Shown: positions 8,918 through 20,708 of the stretch, piece by piece | Layout: each line of letters starts with the position of its first letter | Numbering within the stretch: position 1 is the first letter of the stretch | From: an uncultured bacterium | GTDB taxonomy: Bacteria > Verrucomicrobiota > Kiritimatiellia > PWTM01 | NCBI GenBank assembly: GCA_938010045.1 | Contig: CALLFZ010000014.1 | Coordinates: 1-64,000, forward strand | Direction of reading: 5' to 3' | DNA length: 64,000 nt | The notes under the pieces: generated by a model | What the model saw: only the letters and a program-made list of their open reading frames with translations | What the model was told of the DNA's origin: nothing | Database searches by the model: none | Position numbers and translations under genes: made by a program

Positions 8918-9861
8918 CGATGACCGTTCGCCAGTTCGTCGAGGGCGGCCAGCGCACGCTCGAGCTGGAGGTCTTCGCGGGCGCCGAGCACCTCGACCGC
9001 GCGGTGCCGGAACCGGCGATCAACCGACCTGGGCTGGCGCTGGCCGGTTTCCTGCGCTACTTCGCCCACCGGCGCATCCAGGTGATCGGTCTGGCCGAAC
9101 TGACCTATCTCAAAGGGCTCGCGCCGGAGGAACGAATGCGGCGGCTCACGGACTTCTTCGAGGCCGAGGTGCCCTGCGTGGTGTTCGCTCGCAGCATCAA
9201 ACCACCGCCGGAGATGCGCGACCTCGCGGCCCGACACCGAGTTCCGCTGTTGCGGAGCCACCTCATCACGGGCCGGTTCGTGCAACTGGCCGCGGTCGTG
9301 ATCGAGGACCTCACGGCGGCACGCATGCGCTACCAGGGCACCATGGTGGACATCATGGGCATCGGCGTGATCATCGAAGGCGCACCGGGGGTGGGCAAAA
9401 GCGAGACCGCACTCAGCCTCATCGCGCGGGGACACAGCCTCGTGGCCGACGACCTCGTGGAGCTGCGCCGCCTCGGCGTCGGCGAGATCCTCGGCACCGC
9501 GCCGGACCTCACGCGCTACCATATGGAAATCCGAGGGCTTGGACTGATCCACGTGCCGAGCCTCTACGGATTGGCCTCAGTCCGACGGGAAAAGCGTGTG
9601 GACATGATCGTGCGCCTCGAACGCGTGCTCGACGGCCGCGAGGAGGAACGGACCGGCCTCGAGCAGAACACCCGGGATGTGCTCGGCGTCGAGATTCCGT
9701 ATTATCGTATCCCGGTAGTGGCCGGACGCGACATCAGTCTCATCGTCGAGGCCGCGGCGCTCAACTTCCGGCTCCGGCAGCTGGGGCACGATGCCGCGAA
9801 AGAACTCGACGAGCGGATCATGGCGCGGTTCAGCCGCGAGAGGATTCGCAGCAGTGACTGA
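8914..9861 (+). CDS. hprK: HPr kinase/phosphorylase
   Basis: A 315-aa bifunctional enzyme that phosphorylates and dephosphorylates the regulatory serine of HPr, tying PTS state to metabolism. The N-terminal domain (about 1-135) is followed by the catalytic domain with Walker A GAPGVGKSE at 156-164, LVADDLVELRR, and the family signature EIRGLGLIHVPSLYG, then RIPVVAGRD. It uses a GTG start that overlaps the hpf stop (GTGA); an ATG lies two codons in. It sits directly before its substrate gene ptsH, an order common in PVC and proteobacterial genomes. Confidence 0.95.
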   Translation: MTMTVRQFVEGGQRTLELEVFAGAEHLDRAVPEPAINRPGLALAGFLRYFAHRRIQVIGLAELTYLKGLAPEERMRRLTDFFEAEVPCVVFARSIKPPPEMRDLAARHRVPLLRSHLITGRFVQLAAVVIEDLTAARMRYQGTMVDIMGIGVIIEGAPGVGKSETALSLIARGHSLVADDLVELRRLGVGEILGTAPDLTRYHMEIRGLGLIHVPSLYGLASVRREKRVDMIVRLERVLDGREEERTGLEQNTRDVLGVEIPYYRIPVVAGRDISLIVEAAALNFRLRQLGHDAAKELDERIMARFSRERIRSSD

Positions 9862-10186
9862 GACCCGGATTCCATCGAACGAATCTGCCTCGCGCGAGGT
9901 CATCGTGCGCAACCGGTACGGCATCCACGCGCGGCCAGCGGCGCTGCTGGCGAAAACCGCCTCGACCTTTGCCGCGGACGTGGTTCTCTCGAAGGACGGC
10001 GCCGAAGTGTCGGCCAAAAGCGTCATGGGCGTCCTCACCCTCGAGGGGTGCCCCGGCTCGAAGATCCGCATCTCCGCCCACGGGCCCGATGCGGTGGAGG
10101 CCGTGGACGCGCTTGCACGACTCTTTGAGCTGAAATTCTTCGAAGACAAGGACCAGCAGCCGGAGGCCGATCCACCGCATGGCTGA
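9854..10186 (+). CDS. ptsH: Phosphocarrier protein HPr with both phosphorylation sites
   Basis: A 110-aa HPr. The active-site histidine is in RYGIHARPAALLAK (His25 with the GTG start at 9854), and the HprK target serine is in SAKSVMGVLTL (Ser56, equivalent to Ser46 of classical HPr). About ten residues precede the usual HPr start and about ten follow its end (KDQQPEADPPHG). It overlaps hprK by eight bases and ptsI by eight bases, so the three are translationally coupled. Retention of the serine fits a working HprK circuit. Confidence 0.93.
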   Translation: MTETRIPSNESASREVIVRNRYGIHARPAALLAKTASTFAADVVLSKDGAEVSAKSVMGVLTLEGCPGSKIRISAHGPDAVEAVDALARLFELKFFEDKDQQPEADPPHG

Positions 10187-11948
10187 AATGGGGTCCGAGC
10201 TGGAACTGCGCGGTGTCGGCGTCTCATCGGGCGTCGTGATCGGTCCCGCGTTCCTGCTGACGCCTGCGGATGTCCGGATCGTGGAGCGCTCGCTGACGCC
10301 GGAGGAGGTCCCGCGCGAAATTGTCCGCCTCGAGGAAGCGCTGATCACCACTCGGGGGCAACTGCGTGAGATCCAACGTCGCGTGGAGCGCGCACTGGAC
10401 CGCCACAGTGCCAGCATCTTCGACGCGCACCTGCTGGTGGTGGACGACCGCGCGTTCATCGAGGAAGTGATTCGAGGCGTCCAGAGCCGGCACATCAACG
10501 TCGAAGCAGTGCTCCACGAGGTGGCGCGACGGTATGCGGACACGCTCGCGCAGATGGATGACGAATATCTCCGCGAGCGCGCGGCCGATGTGCGCGACGT
10601 CGCGCGGCGAATCCTGATGAACCTGGCCGGCCACCCGATGTCCGATCTGGGCAGCCTCACCGAACCCCGCGTGATTGTGGCGCCGGATCTGTCCCCCTCC
10701 GACACCGCAACGATGAGCCGCGAGCGGGTGCTCGCGCTGATCACGGATCTGGGCAGCCCCACCTCGCACACCGCGATCATGGCCCGCGCATTTGAAATTC
10801 CCGCCGTCGTCGGCCTCCGCGACGCGAGCCAGCGGATTTCAAATGGCGACCTCGTGCTGGTGGATGGCCAGGCGGGGCGCGTCATCGTGCGGCCGTCGTC
10901 CGCCACGCGCGAGCGCTACAAACGCATCGCCCGCGCCCGTGAATGCGTTCGCGACCGCCTACAAACCCTCCGGGACCTGCCCGCGCGCACCCGCGACGGT
11001 TACGAGGTGGTGCTCTCCGCGAACATTGAGCTGCCGCGCGACGTCGACGCCGCGCTCCGCCACGGCGCCCGCGGCATCGGTCTCTTCCGCAGCGAATTTC
11101 TCTACCTCGCCCAACCGACGCTCCCCGACGAATTCGAGCAAGCCCAAGCCTATGAGGAGGTCGCGCGACGGGTGGCGCCAGCGCCCGTCATCATTCGCAC
11201 GCTCGACTTGGGCGGCGACAAGTTCGCCTCGTCGGTCCAGATGCCGAACGAGGTCAATCCCTACCTCGGCTGGCGCGCGATCCGCTTCTGCCTGGCTCAG
11301 CCCGAGCTGTTTCGCACTCAGCTGCGCGCCATTTTGAGAGCCAGCGCCGCCCGCAACGTAAAGATCATGTACCCGATGATCAGCAACGTGGAGGAGGTGA
11401 ACCAGGCCAACGCCCTCCTCGAACGGGCCAAGCAGGAGCTCGCCGCGGACGGCGTCGAGTTTGACCCGCAGATCGAGGTCGGCATCATGATCGAAGTCCC
11501 TTCGGCCGCGCTGGTGGCCTCGCAACTGGCCACCCGCGTTCGATTCTTCAGCATCGGAACCAACGACCTCATCCAGTACACGTTGGCGGTGGACCGTGTA
11601 AACGCTCAGGTCACGTACCTCTACGAGCCCACGCACCCGGCCATCCTGCGCCTGCTGCGCCAAACGATCGAGGCCGCGCGCCGGGCCGGCATCTGGACCG
11701 GCGTCTGCGGCGAAATGGGCGGTCAGGCGGTGCTCGCCCCCCTGCTCGTTGGCCTCGGCATAGACGAACTAAGCGTGAGCCCCGCCGTCATCCCCCTCGT
11801 CAAAGAGGTCATTCGCAGCATGACCTATTCCGAGTGCGAAGCGCTGGCGGCGCGCGCGCTCGAACTCGAACGGGGAACAGAGGTTCTCGCGGCCTGCCGC
11901 GCGTTGACAGAGCAGCGTTGCCCAGAGATAGTAGAGTACTTGGGCTGA
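10179..11948 (+). CDS. ptsI: PTS enzyme I (phosphoenolpyruvate-protein phosphotransferase)
   Basis: A 589-aa cytoplasmic enzyme that moves phosphate from PEP to HPr. The phosphohistidine motif GSPTSHTAIMARA has the active His at residue 197. The PEP-binding C-terminal barrel shows GARGIGLFRSEFLY, MYPMISNVEEV, FSIGTNDLIQYTLAVDR and a cysteine in GVCGEMGG. Length is normal for the family. There is no EIIA, EIIB or EIIC gene in the window, so the system here looks regulatory or serves permeases encoded elsewhere. Confidence 0.96.
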   Translation: MAEMGSELELRGVGVSSGVVIGPAFLLTPADVRIVERSLTPEEVPREIVRLEEALITTRGQLREIQRRVERALDRHSASIFDAHLLVVDDRAFIEEVIRGVQSRHINVEAVLHEVARRYADTLAQMDDEYLRERAADVRDVARRILMNLAGHPMSDLGSLTEPRVIVAPDLSPSDTATMSRERVLALITDLGSPTSHTAIMARAFEIPAVVGLRDASQRISNGDLVLVDGQAGRVIVRPSSATRERYKRIARARECVRDRLQTLRDLPARTRDGYEVVLSANIELPRDVDAALRHGARGIGLFRSEFLYLAQPTLPDEFEQAQAYEEVARRVAPAPVIIRTLDLGGDKFASSVQMPNEVNPYLGWRAIRFCLAQPELFRTQLRAILRASAARNVKIMYPMISNVEEVNQANALLERAKQELAADGVEFDPQIEVGIMIEVPSAALVASQLATRVRFFSIGTNDLIQYTLAVDRVNAQVTYLYEPTHPAILRLLRQTIEAARRAGIWTGVCGEMGGQAVLAPLLVGLGIDELSVSPAVIPLVKEVIRSMTYSECEALAARALELERGTEVLAACRALTEQRCPEIVEYLG

Positions 11949-11996
11949 CGCAAGAACGGCATGGAGCCAGCTCTGCGCACCCCCGGGGATCATCAT

Positions 11997-13190
<1,194 letters not shown>

Positions 13191-13277
13191 CCCGCTCGCG
13201 GCCGGCTTGAGACGCGACTTCGCTCGGGGCAACATGCCCCCGGCGCGGGCGGCCGCGCACCGGAAGGGACGATTCAG

Positions 13278-14708
13278 TTGATTTTCCGGCTCGTCATCCT
13301 GAACGGTCCCCGCCAGGGGGAGAGGATCACGGTCCCGATCGAGCCGCTTCTCGTGGGCCGAGCGCCGGACTGCGGGCTCCGGCTGGACGACCCCGAAGTC
13401 GCGGAGCGGCACGCGGTCATTGAACACTTTCAGGGCGGACTGCTGATTCACGATCTCGGTTCGATGAACCGGATCCTCGTCAATAAGCGCGAAATCACCC
13501 GTTCCATTCTGAAGCACGGCGACGAGATCGAACTGGGCCGAACCCGGCTGCTCGTGCAGGCGTTCGTCCAGGCGGAGGTCAAGGGCCGGTCGCCCGAGAT
13601 CATCAACGAGACGAGCGGCGGTCGCGGGAAGGGTGCGATGGCGATGCTGACCGTTGCCCTGTTGGTCGTCCTGGGCCTCGTCTGGATTGTTCGTACGCGC
13701 CGACCGCCTGCGACGCCCCTGCCCCCGCCGCCGCCCGCCGTTGCAACGACCGCCGCGCCACCGATCGCCGTCGAATGGCCGCCCGCAACCTCGGCGCCCC
13801 CTGCCGGGCCAGTGATGGTGGTCGTCACCAGCGCCGTGCCGGACGAGACGACGGTGGAGGAGATTCGTCGGCTTCGCGCCGAGCTCGCGCTGCTTCAAAG
13901 TTCGTTCCGCGCCATGGCCACACAAGCCGCCGCGACCGTGGAATCCGCGCGGCCACCGCCCCCCCCTTCGCCGCCACCCACCGTCACCACGGCCCCGCCA
14001 ACCCGCGCCGACGTCGCCGCGCACACAATCGCCCGAGCCAAAGCCGAGGCCGCCGCCAACCGATGGGACGCCGCCGACCGCCTCCTCGCCGAACTCCAAC
14101 GGCAGGATCCCGACGTGCTCGCTGCGTACGAACTGCGCGCGACATGGTTCGAACAGCGCGGCCAAATCGAGGCTGCGCTCGCTCAATGGGCCGAGATGTA
14201 CCGACGGGCGGCCGACCGCCCCGACGCCGCGCGCGCGGCCGAAGAGTGGACCCGCCTTTCTCTGGAACAGCGCCGAGCCGGCGCCAGCGGCGCCGGCCGT
14301 GTCGTTATCCACCAAATCTCAGTCCAACGGTTCCCCGAGTCTCAGGACTACGACGACATGCGCCTCGTGCGCATCGTACTGCGCAGCGCCTCCCCTCGCC
14401 CGCCGCCGCCCAACGCACTGCGCGTGGAAGTCGTGATGTTCGATGAATCCGAGGACGGCCACACCATCATGCTCACGCGCGCGATGCCCGCTCGGGTTCG
14501 CGCCTGGATCAGCGAGAGCTGGTCCGCCGAGGGCACACTGAATGCGAGCGCGGCCTACGTCGTACCCGCCGGCTTCCGGCAACAGTCGGCGACTCGCTTC
14601 CACGGCTGCATCGTGCGCGTCTTCTGTGACAACCGTCTCGAAGACGAGGCTGCCCGCCCGGTGGATCTGCTGATCCGTGGTCCGTCCCAGGCGCGCAGAT
14701 CGCTATGA
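13278..14708 (+). CDS. FHA-domain single-pass membrane protein
   Basis: A 476-aa protein with an N-terminal forkhead-associated domain (about 1-95: LLVGRAPDCGLRLDDPEVAERHAVI and later HDLGSMNRILVNKREI), which would bind phosphothreonine partners in the cytoplasm. One transmembrane helix follows (about 120-139, AMLTVALLVVLGLVWIV), then a long proline-rich linker, a short coiled coil (EEIRRLRAELALLQ), a TPR-like helical stretch (about 250-340) and a beta-rich C-terminal domain I do not recognise. The start is TTG. Its stop overlaps the next gene (ATGA). Role unknown; the layout suggests a link between cytoplasmic phosphosignalling and the envelope. Confidence 0.82.
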   Translation: MIFRLVILNGPRQGERITVPIEPLLVGRAPDCGLRLDDPEVAERHAVIEHFQGGLLIHDLGSMNRILVNKREITRSILKHGDEIELGRTRLLVQAFVQAEVKGRSPEIINETSGGRGKGAMAMLTVALLVVLGLVWIVRTRRPPATPLPPPPPAVATTAAPPIAVEWPPATSAPPAGPVMVVVTSAVPDETTVEEIRRLRAELALLQSSFRAMATQAAATVESARPPPPPSPPPTVTTAPPTRADVAAHTIARAKAEAAANRWDAADRLLAELQRQDPDVLAAYELRATWFEQRGQIEAALAQWAEMYRRAADRPDAARAAEEWTRLSLEQRRAGASGAGRVVIHQISVQRFPESQDYDDMRLVRIVLRSASPRPPPPNALRVEVVMFDESEDGHTIMLTRAMPARVRAWISESWSAEGTLNASAAYVVPAGFRQQSATRFHGCIVRVFCDNRLEDEAARPVDLLIRGPSQARRSL

Positions 14709-15502
14709 GCGAGGAGCCCCGTCCGCCCATTTCCGCCTGCGTGATCTGCTTCAATGAGGAGCGGAAAATCCGCCGCTGCCTCGAAAGCGTCCGCTGGTGC
14801 GCCGAGACCGTCGTGCTGGACAGCTTCAGCACCGACCGCACGGTCGAGGTCGCACGCGAATACACGAGCCGAATCTACCAGCACGAATGGCTCGGCTATG
14901 TCGGCCAGCGCAACCTCGTGCGCGAGCTCGCCGCACAGCCGTGGCTCCTGTTTCTCGACTCGGACGAGGAGGTCTCGCCCGGCCTCCGCGAGGAGATCCT
15001 CGCCGAGTTCCGCCGTGGGCCCGCGCCGTTTGTGGGCTATGAGTTTCCGCGTATGGTCCGCTACATCGGCCGATGGATCCGCCACGGCGAGTGGTATCCG
15101 GACGTCAAATTGAGGCTCTTCCACCGCGACTACGGCCGCTCGGAGGGCATCGAGCCCCACGACCGCGTGGTGGTCACCGGCCCCGTCAAACGATTGCGCC
15201 AACCGCTCTACCACTATACGTACGACGACATCGAGGATCACATCGGCACGCTGAACCGCTTCTCGACAATCACCGCGCAACAGAAATTCGTCGCCGGGGG
15301 TCGATTTCACTGGCACGACCTCCTCCTCCGCCCGCCGCTCAGGTTTCTAAAGGGCTATGTTCTGCGCGGCGGTTTCCTCGACGGCACGCACGGCTTCCTC
15401 ATCGCGATGCTCGCCGCGATGGGCGCCGCGATCAAGTACGCCAAACTCTGGGAGCTCCACCGCCGGGCCCGCCAGCGTGACCCCATGCCCCCCCACGCCT
15501 GA
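14705..15502 (+). CDS. Family 2 glycosyltransferase (LPS-core/WaaE type)
   Basis: A 265-aa GT2 enzyme. The N-terminus has ISACVICFNEERKIRRCLESV, then VLDSFSTDRTVEVA and the nucleotide-sugar-binding LFLDSDEEVSP (about residues 82-92). After these come RWIRHGEWYPDVKLRLF and a C-terminal hydrophobic segment (GFLIAMLAAMGAAIKY). This pattern is typical of the WaaE/KdtX-like group that adds glucose or heptose-linked sugars to LPS inner core. The acceptor cannot be told from sequence. It is translationally coupled to the FHA gene upstream. Confidence 0.88.
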   Translation: MSEEPRPPISACVICFNEERKIRRCLESVRWCAETVVLDSFSTDRTVEVAREYTSRIYQHEWLGYVGQRNLVRELAAQPWLLFLDSDEEVSPGLREEILAEFRRGPAPFVGYEFPRMVRYIGRWIRHGEWYPDVKLRLFHRDYGRSEGIEPHDRVVVTGPVKRLRQPLYHYTYDDIEDHIGTLNRFSTITAQQKFVAGGRFHWHDLLLRPPLRFLKGYVLRGGFLDGTHGFLIAMLAAMGAAIKYAKLWELHRRARQRDPMPPHA

Positions 15503-15606
15503 CCCAGCCGCCGATCCGGGCGCAGCCCCATGCCGGCGCTTGTCGCACACGAATGTCGGGAGTATGTTCGCGGCCGAACCGAACAGACCCAGCAGATGTT
15601 CAAGCG

Positions 15607-16752
15607 ATGGACAACGGCGTCTGCATTTTTGTGCACGGCCCCGAGCTCGACGACGATGGTTATCCGCCCATGTGCCCCTTCAATACCCACCGGGCACAGC
15701 GGGCGCGCGACATCGCCGCGCACATGGGTTTGCTCGGCACGCCCGACCGAATCGAACGCCCACCCCGCCCCGCCCGCCGGGATGAACTGGAGTGGTTTCA
15801 CACGCCCGAGTACCTCGATTTGCTGGAGCGCGGCGAGCAGGAGGAACTCGGCTGGGAAGGCATCGAGGCCGGGATCGGCTCGCTCGACTGTCCCCGATTC
15901 GACCACATGTACCGCTTCCCCGCCCTCGCAGCCGGCGCCACCCTCACCGCCGCCGAAGCGATTCTGAGCGGCGAGGCGCGTGTTGCCTTCAACCCCTCCG
16001 GCGGGTTCCATCACGCGTTCCCCGATCGCGCGGCCGGTTTCTGTTACATCAACGACGTCGTACTCGGCGCGATGCGTCTGTCCTCCGCGGGACGTCGAGT
16101 GCTCGTACTCGATGTGGACGCTCACCACTCGGACGGCGTCCAGCATGCCTTCTACCGCCGCGCCGACGTCATGGTCATCTCCGTCCACGAGAGCGGACGC
16201 ACCCTGTTCCCGGGCACCGGGTTCGAAGATGAAATCGGCGAAGACGAGGGCGAGGGGTTCACCGTCAACGTCCCACTGCCCGTCGGCACACCCGATGCCG
16301 TCTATGAACGAGTCCTCCAACAGGTGGTGTGGCCGCTCGCAGAGGCCTTTGCGCCAGACGTCGTGCTGGTCGAACTGGGCATGGATACGCTCGCGGGCGA
16401 TCCGCTGGCCCACCTGCGGCTCTCTAATAACGTGCCCGCGGATGTTGTCGCGCACCTCATGCGCATGGGCCGGCCCATCCTCGCCGTCGGCGGGGGCGGC
16501 TACCAATTTGAACCGACCGCGCGCGGCTGGGCGCTGTGCTGGAGCATCCTGTGCGGAGCCAACGACGGGCTCGACGACTTCGGGGTCGGCTTCGGTGGCG
16601 TGATGCTGCAAAATACTGATTGGATCGGCGGCCTGCGCGACCGAATCCTGATCTCGGACGCCGCAAACATGGCGGAGATCGAAGCCGAAGTCTCCGCCAC
16701 AATCGAGCAGCTCCGCCGCCGCCTCTTTCCCCTGCACGGACTGCCGTTGTGA
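15607..16752 (+). CDS. Histone-deacetylase-family (AcuC-like) amidohydrolase
   Basis: A 381-aa zinc hydrolase of the arginase/deacetylase fold. Catalytic histidines are in GGFHHAFPDRAAGFCYIND (His135-His136). Zinc ligands are in LVLDVDAHHSDG (Asp171, His173). Further family features are VISVHESGRTLFPGTG, ELGMDTLAGDPLAHL and the active-site region GGGGYQ. Bacterial relatives remove acetyl groups from lysines (AcuC on acetyl-CoA synthetase) or from polyamines. ATG 15607 begins MDNGVCIFVHGPE; longer readings add unlikely residues. It follows the glycosyltransferase by about 100 bases and may be in the same transcript. Confidence 0.88.
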   Translation: MDNGVCIFVHGPELDDDGYPPMCPFNTHRAQRARDIAAHMGLLGTPDRIERPPRPARRDELEWFHTPEYLDLLERGEQEELGWEGIEAGIGSLDCPRFDHMYRFPALAAGATLTAAEAILSGEARVAFNPSGGFHHAFPDRAAGFCYINDVVLGAMRLSSAGRRVLVLDVDAHHSDGVQHAFYRRADVMVISVHESGRTLFPGTGFEDEIGEDEGEGFTVNVPLPVGTPDAVYERVLQQVVWPLAEAFAPDVVLVELGMDTLAGDPLAHLRLSNNVPADVVAHLMRMGRPILAVGGGGYQFEPTARGWALCWSILCGANDGLDDFGVGFGGVMLQNTDWIGGLRDRILISDAANMAEIEAEVSATIEQLRRRLFPLHGLPL

Positions 16753-16789
16753 CACGCGGACGCGGAACGGCGCCCGCACTGTCCACCAC

Positions 16790-16818
16790 GGCCGAGTGAA
16801 GCCTCGTCGAACTCGGCC
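16790..16818 (+). terminator. Possible stem-loop after the deacetylase gene
   Basis: GGCCGAGT (16790-16797) and ACTCGGCC (16811-16818) form a perfect 8-bp stem 38 bases after the deacetylase stop. No T-run follows, so this is at best a weak or Rho-assisted terminator. The remaining bases to 17048 hold nothing recognisable; no rpmI or rplT follows infC here. Confidence 0.3.
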
Positions 16819-17048
16819 GGTCCACACTACATGGACGCCGAACCAGACGTGCCGATGGATTCTTGTTCGGTGCGATGCCGGTGCCCAGTGCCCACCGAGC
16901 CAAAGAGCGTTGTCGAACCCCCGCTCGCTCGTTCACGCCCCCTCAACCTCAGAACGAACCCGCGGACCGGCGGCATTTCACAACGCGCGAACGACCACCG
17001 CACGGAGGTTTTTCGAACAGCCAGGCCGCGGTGCACGGACCGACGGCT

Positions 17049-17678
17049 CTACCGCGACGTAGAAGGCGGCACGACCGGCGACGTCGGCTTGGGAGGCGCG
17101 CCACCGCCCGAGGGCGACGGCGTAGAATCCTGGCCGGAGCCGCCCGTGGCCGGACCGGATTTTCGTAGTCCCCGCCGCGGCCCGAGCATCATCACCAGCA
17201 TCCGCCCCATCGAGGTCGGGACCTGGTCGGGCATCGCAATGTCCTGACAGTCGCTCATCACGCGCTGGAGCAACGCGTGGCCCAGCTCCTGATGCGCGTT
17301 TTCCCGCCCGCGGAAGAACAACGCGACCTTCACGCGATGCCCCTCCATGATGAAATCCCGCACCTTGCGTAGCTTGGTCTGATAATCGTGCTCGTCCACG
17401 TTTGCGTGGAACTGGATTTCCTTTACGCGACCCGCCGACTGGTGCCGCCGAGCCTCCCGCTCCTTCTTTTCCGTCTCATACTTGTACTTGCCGAAATCCA
17501 TGATCCGGCAGACGGGCGGAGAGACGTTCGGAGCGATTTCAACGAGATCGAGATGCTCGCGCTCAGCCAACGCAAGAGCATCCGAAGTGCGCATGATGCC
17601 AATCTGGCGGCCATCCGGCCCCACGACGCGAACCTCGGGAACCCGGATGCGATGATTGGTGCGGATGAATGTCCTGAT
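17049..17678 (-). CDS. infC: Translation initiation factor IF-3 with an ATC start codon
   Basis: A 209-aa IF-3, which controls start-codon fidelity on the 30S subunit. N-terminal domain: TNHRIRVPEVRVVGPDGRQIGI. C-terminal domain: KEIQFHANVDEHDYQTKLRKV and later ALFFRGRENAH. The first 19 conserved-domain codons contain no ATG, GTG or TTG. An in-frame TAG lies at 17700-17702. ATC at 17676-17678 follows AGGAGG by six bases, so it is the probable start; infC is known to use AUU/AUC/AUA in other bacteria as an autoregulatory device. A Pro/Gly/Ser-rich tail of about 40 residues extends beyond the usual end. It lies 32 bases after thrS. Confidence 0.92.
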   Translation of the reverse strand: MRTFIRTNHRIRVPEVRVVGPDGRQIGIMRTSDALALAEREHLDLVEIAPNVSPPVCRIMDFGKYKYETEKKEREARRHQSAGRVKEIQFHANVDEHDYQTKLRKVRDFIMEGHRVKVALFFRGRENAHQELGHALLQRVMSDCQDIAMPDQVPTSMGRMLVMMLGPRRGLRKSGPATGGSGQDSTPSPSGGGAPPKPTSPVVPPSTSR

Positions 17679-17690
17679 GGCGATCCTCCT
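17679..17690 (-). promoter_or_regulatory. Ribosome binding site that decides the infC start
   Basis: On the minus strand, AGGAGG (17685-17690) is followed by ATCGCC and then ATC (17676-17678). The strong Shine-Dalgarno sequence at ideal spacing to a non-standard codon, and the absence of any standard in-frame start before the conserved domain, make this the initiation region. Confidence 0.75.
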
Positions 17691-17710
17691 GGGGTTGGGC
17701 TACATGAAGC

Positions 17711-19462
<1,752 letters not shown>

Positions 19463-20330
19463 TCACCGTCCGCCGACGGCCATCCTCCGGGCACGAACCA
19501 CCTGCGCGCGGCGACCGCCAAGCGTGCGTGCGAAGTATCTCCATTTTTGACCCTTGCGCAAGTGCGCCGCCCCCGTCAGGTTCGTCGTCTGTCCCGCCCA
19601 CCGCTCGAAGCGCTGAGAGCAACCAGCAGGAAGAGACCTGGCTCGAGACATTCGCGAGGCGCACGCCAACGCGTTTTCCCCTCCCGCACGTCCCTCCAAA
19701 CTTCCGATCTCCTTCACCAGCAGACAACGCCCCCGAACGGTTGTTTGTGTGTTCAACGGCACCCCTCTCACGGCGAGTACTCCGACGGGTACCCGGTCCG
19801 CATCGCGCGGATCTCAATCAATCATCCGCGCTTCATAGGATCAACTCGCGGGCTTCCCCGACCTGGCCACAATCCGCGCCGTACTCGCACGGATGGAGAA
19901 GGACGTCGGCGTAACGCACCGGTGGGCAGCCGCCACCGCGGCGACTGCCTTATGCATGGGCTCTGCTCGGGCGCTCTCGTGCAGCCGCTCGTTGAGCTAT
20001 ACCACGATCTCGTAGACGTTTTGGGAGGCGGACGGGCTCGACGACGTTGGACCGCCCGCTACGGAGTGGCGGCGTTCTTGCCCCAACGCAGAAAGCTGCC
20101 ACGGGCGATGCCCCTCTTGGCGGCCATTTGCCTGTACGTCTGCACGCTCACGCTCGCGGCCCGGGGCGCCTCCGTAGGCGATCCGAACCGCATTCGTGGC
20201 GCCGCCATGTTCCTTCGACAGTGTCCCACTGCACCGCAAGCTAAGCGCGGCGCAAATGAGTGCGGAGCTCCGTGGAGCAATTCTTTAGGAACATGGCGAC
20301 TCACGGGAAGTGAATCGCCTAAGGGCGAAC
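19463..20330. other. Long intergenic region upstream of thrS
   Basis: This ~870-base stretch has no gene I can support. It contains one clear stem-loop, GCGCGGAT (19805-19812) with ATCCGCGC (19824-19831). Weak minus-strand text near 20060-20200 (VQTYRQMAAKRGIARGSF) might be a coding remnant, but I cannot assign it. No T-box or tRNA was seen. Confidence 0.4.
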
Positions 20331-20607
20331 GAGCCGATTGCGCCGTGGATTGTTCTAAGGGGTGAGACGAGGGGGCCGGGTGCGGGATGAAGGAGCCGAT
20401 TGCGCTGTTGGGGACGAGCGGTACATCTAAGCGTCGGCAAAGAGCGGGCTTCCCATCCTCTGTCCCCAGATTCCGCTCCCAATCTCGCACGTGTGCCTGT
20501 CCCCATCCGCTGCCCCCCCGCATTGCAGCTGGCGCGGCGCTCTGCTGTAGCTCCGGCGCTCCGCCGCCGGAGCTTTCTCACGTTGAGAATTTCTCTTGAC
20601 CGCCGGC
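20331..20607. mobile_element. Composite repeat island 3
   Basis: Two direct copies of the end sequence occur: GAGCCGATTGCGCCGT (20331-20346, one mismatch) and GAGCCGATTGCGCTGT (20393-20408). The second opens the terminal module (CGGGCTTCCCATCC near 20446, TGCCTGTCCCC near 20497), followed by a REP-type hairpin beginning GTAG at 20547 and a degenerate second unit near 20585-20600. The opposite inverted end is not visible, so this copy looks truncated or rearranged. The exported TIM-barrel gene starts 100 bases later. Confidence 0.65.
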
Positions 20608-20708
20608 GGAGACATCGCGAGGATGCACTGAAATTCACCGACCGGCCCGCAAGCATTCAGGCTGCCCAACGGCCGCGCGGCGGAACAGGTAGAAAGGATG
20701 GCCCCACC

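Noticed and set aside
11949-11996. SAM riboswitch before metK
   Set aside because: Only 48 bases separate ptsI and the chosen metK start, and no SAM-aptamer motif is visible.
16753-17048. rpmI/rplT downstream of infC
   Set aside because: The minus-strand frames here lack ribosomal protein L35 or L20 motifs; the usual infC-rpmI-rplT order is not kept.
19463-20330. T-box leader or tRNA gene upstream of thrS
   Set aside because: No T-box core sequence, no tRNA-like GTTCRA arm with matching stems, and only one short stem-loop.
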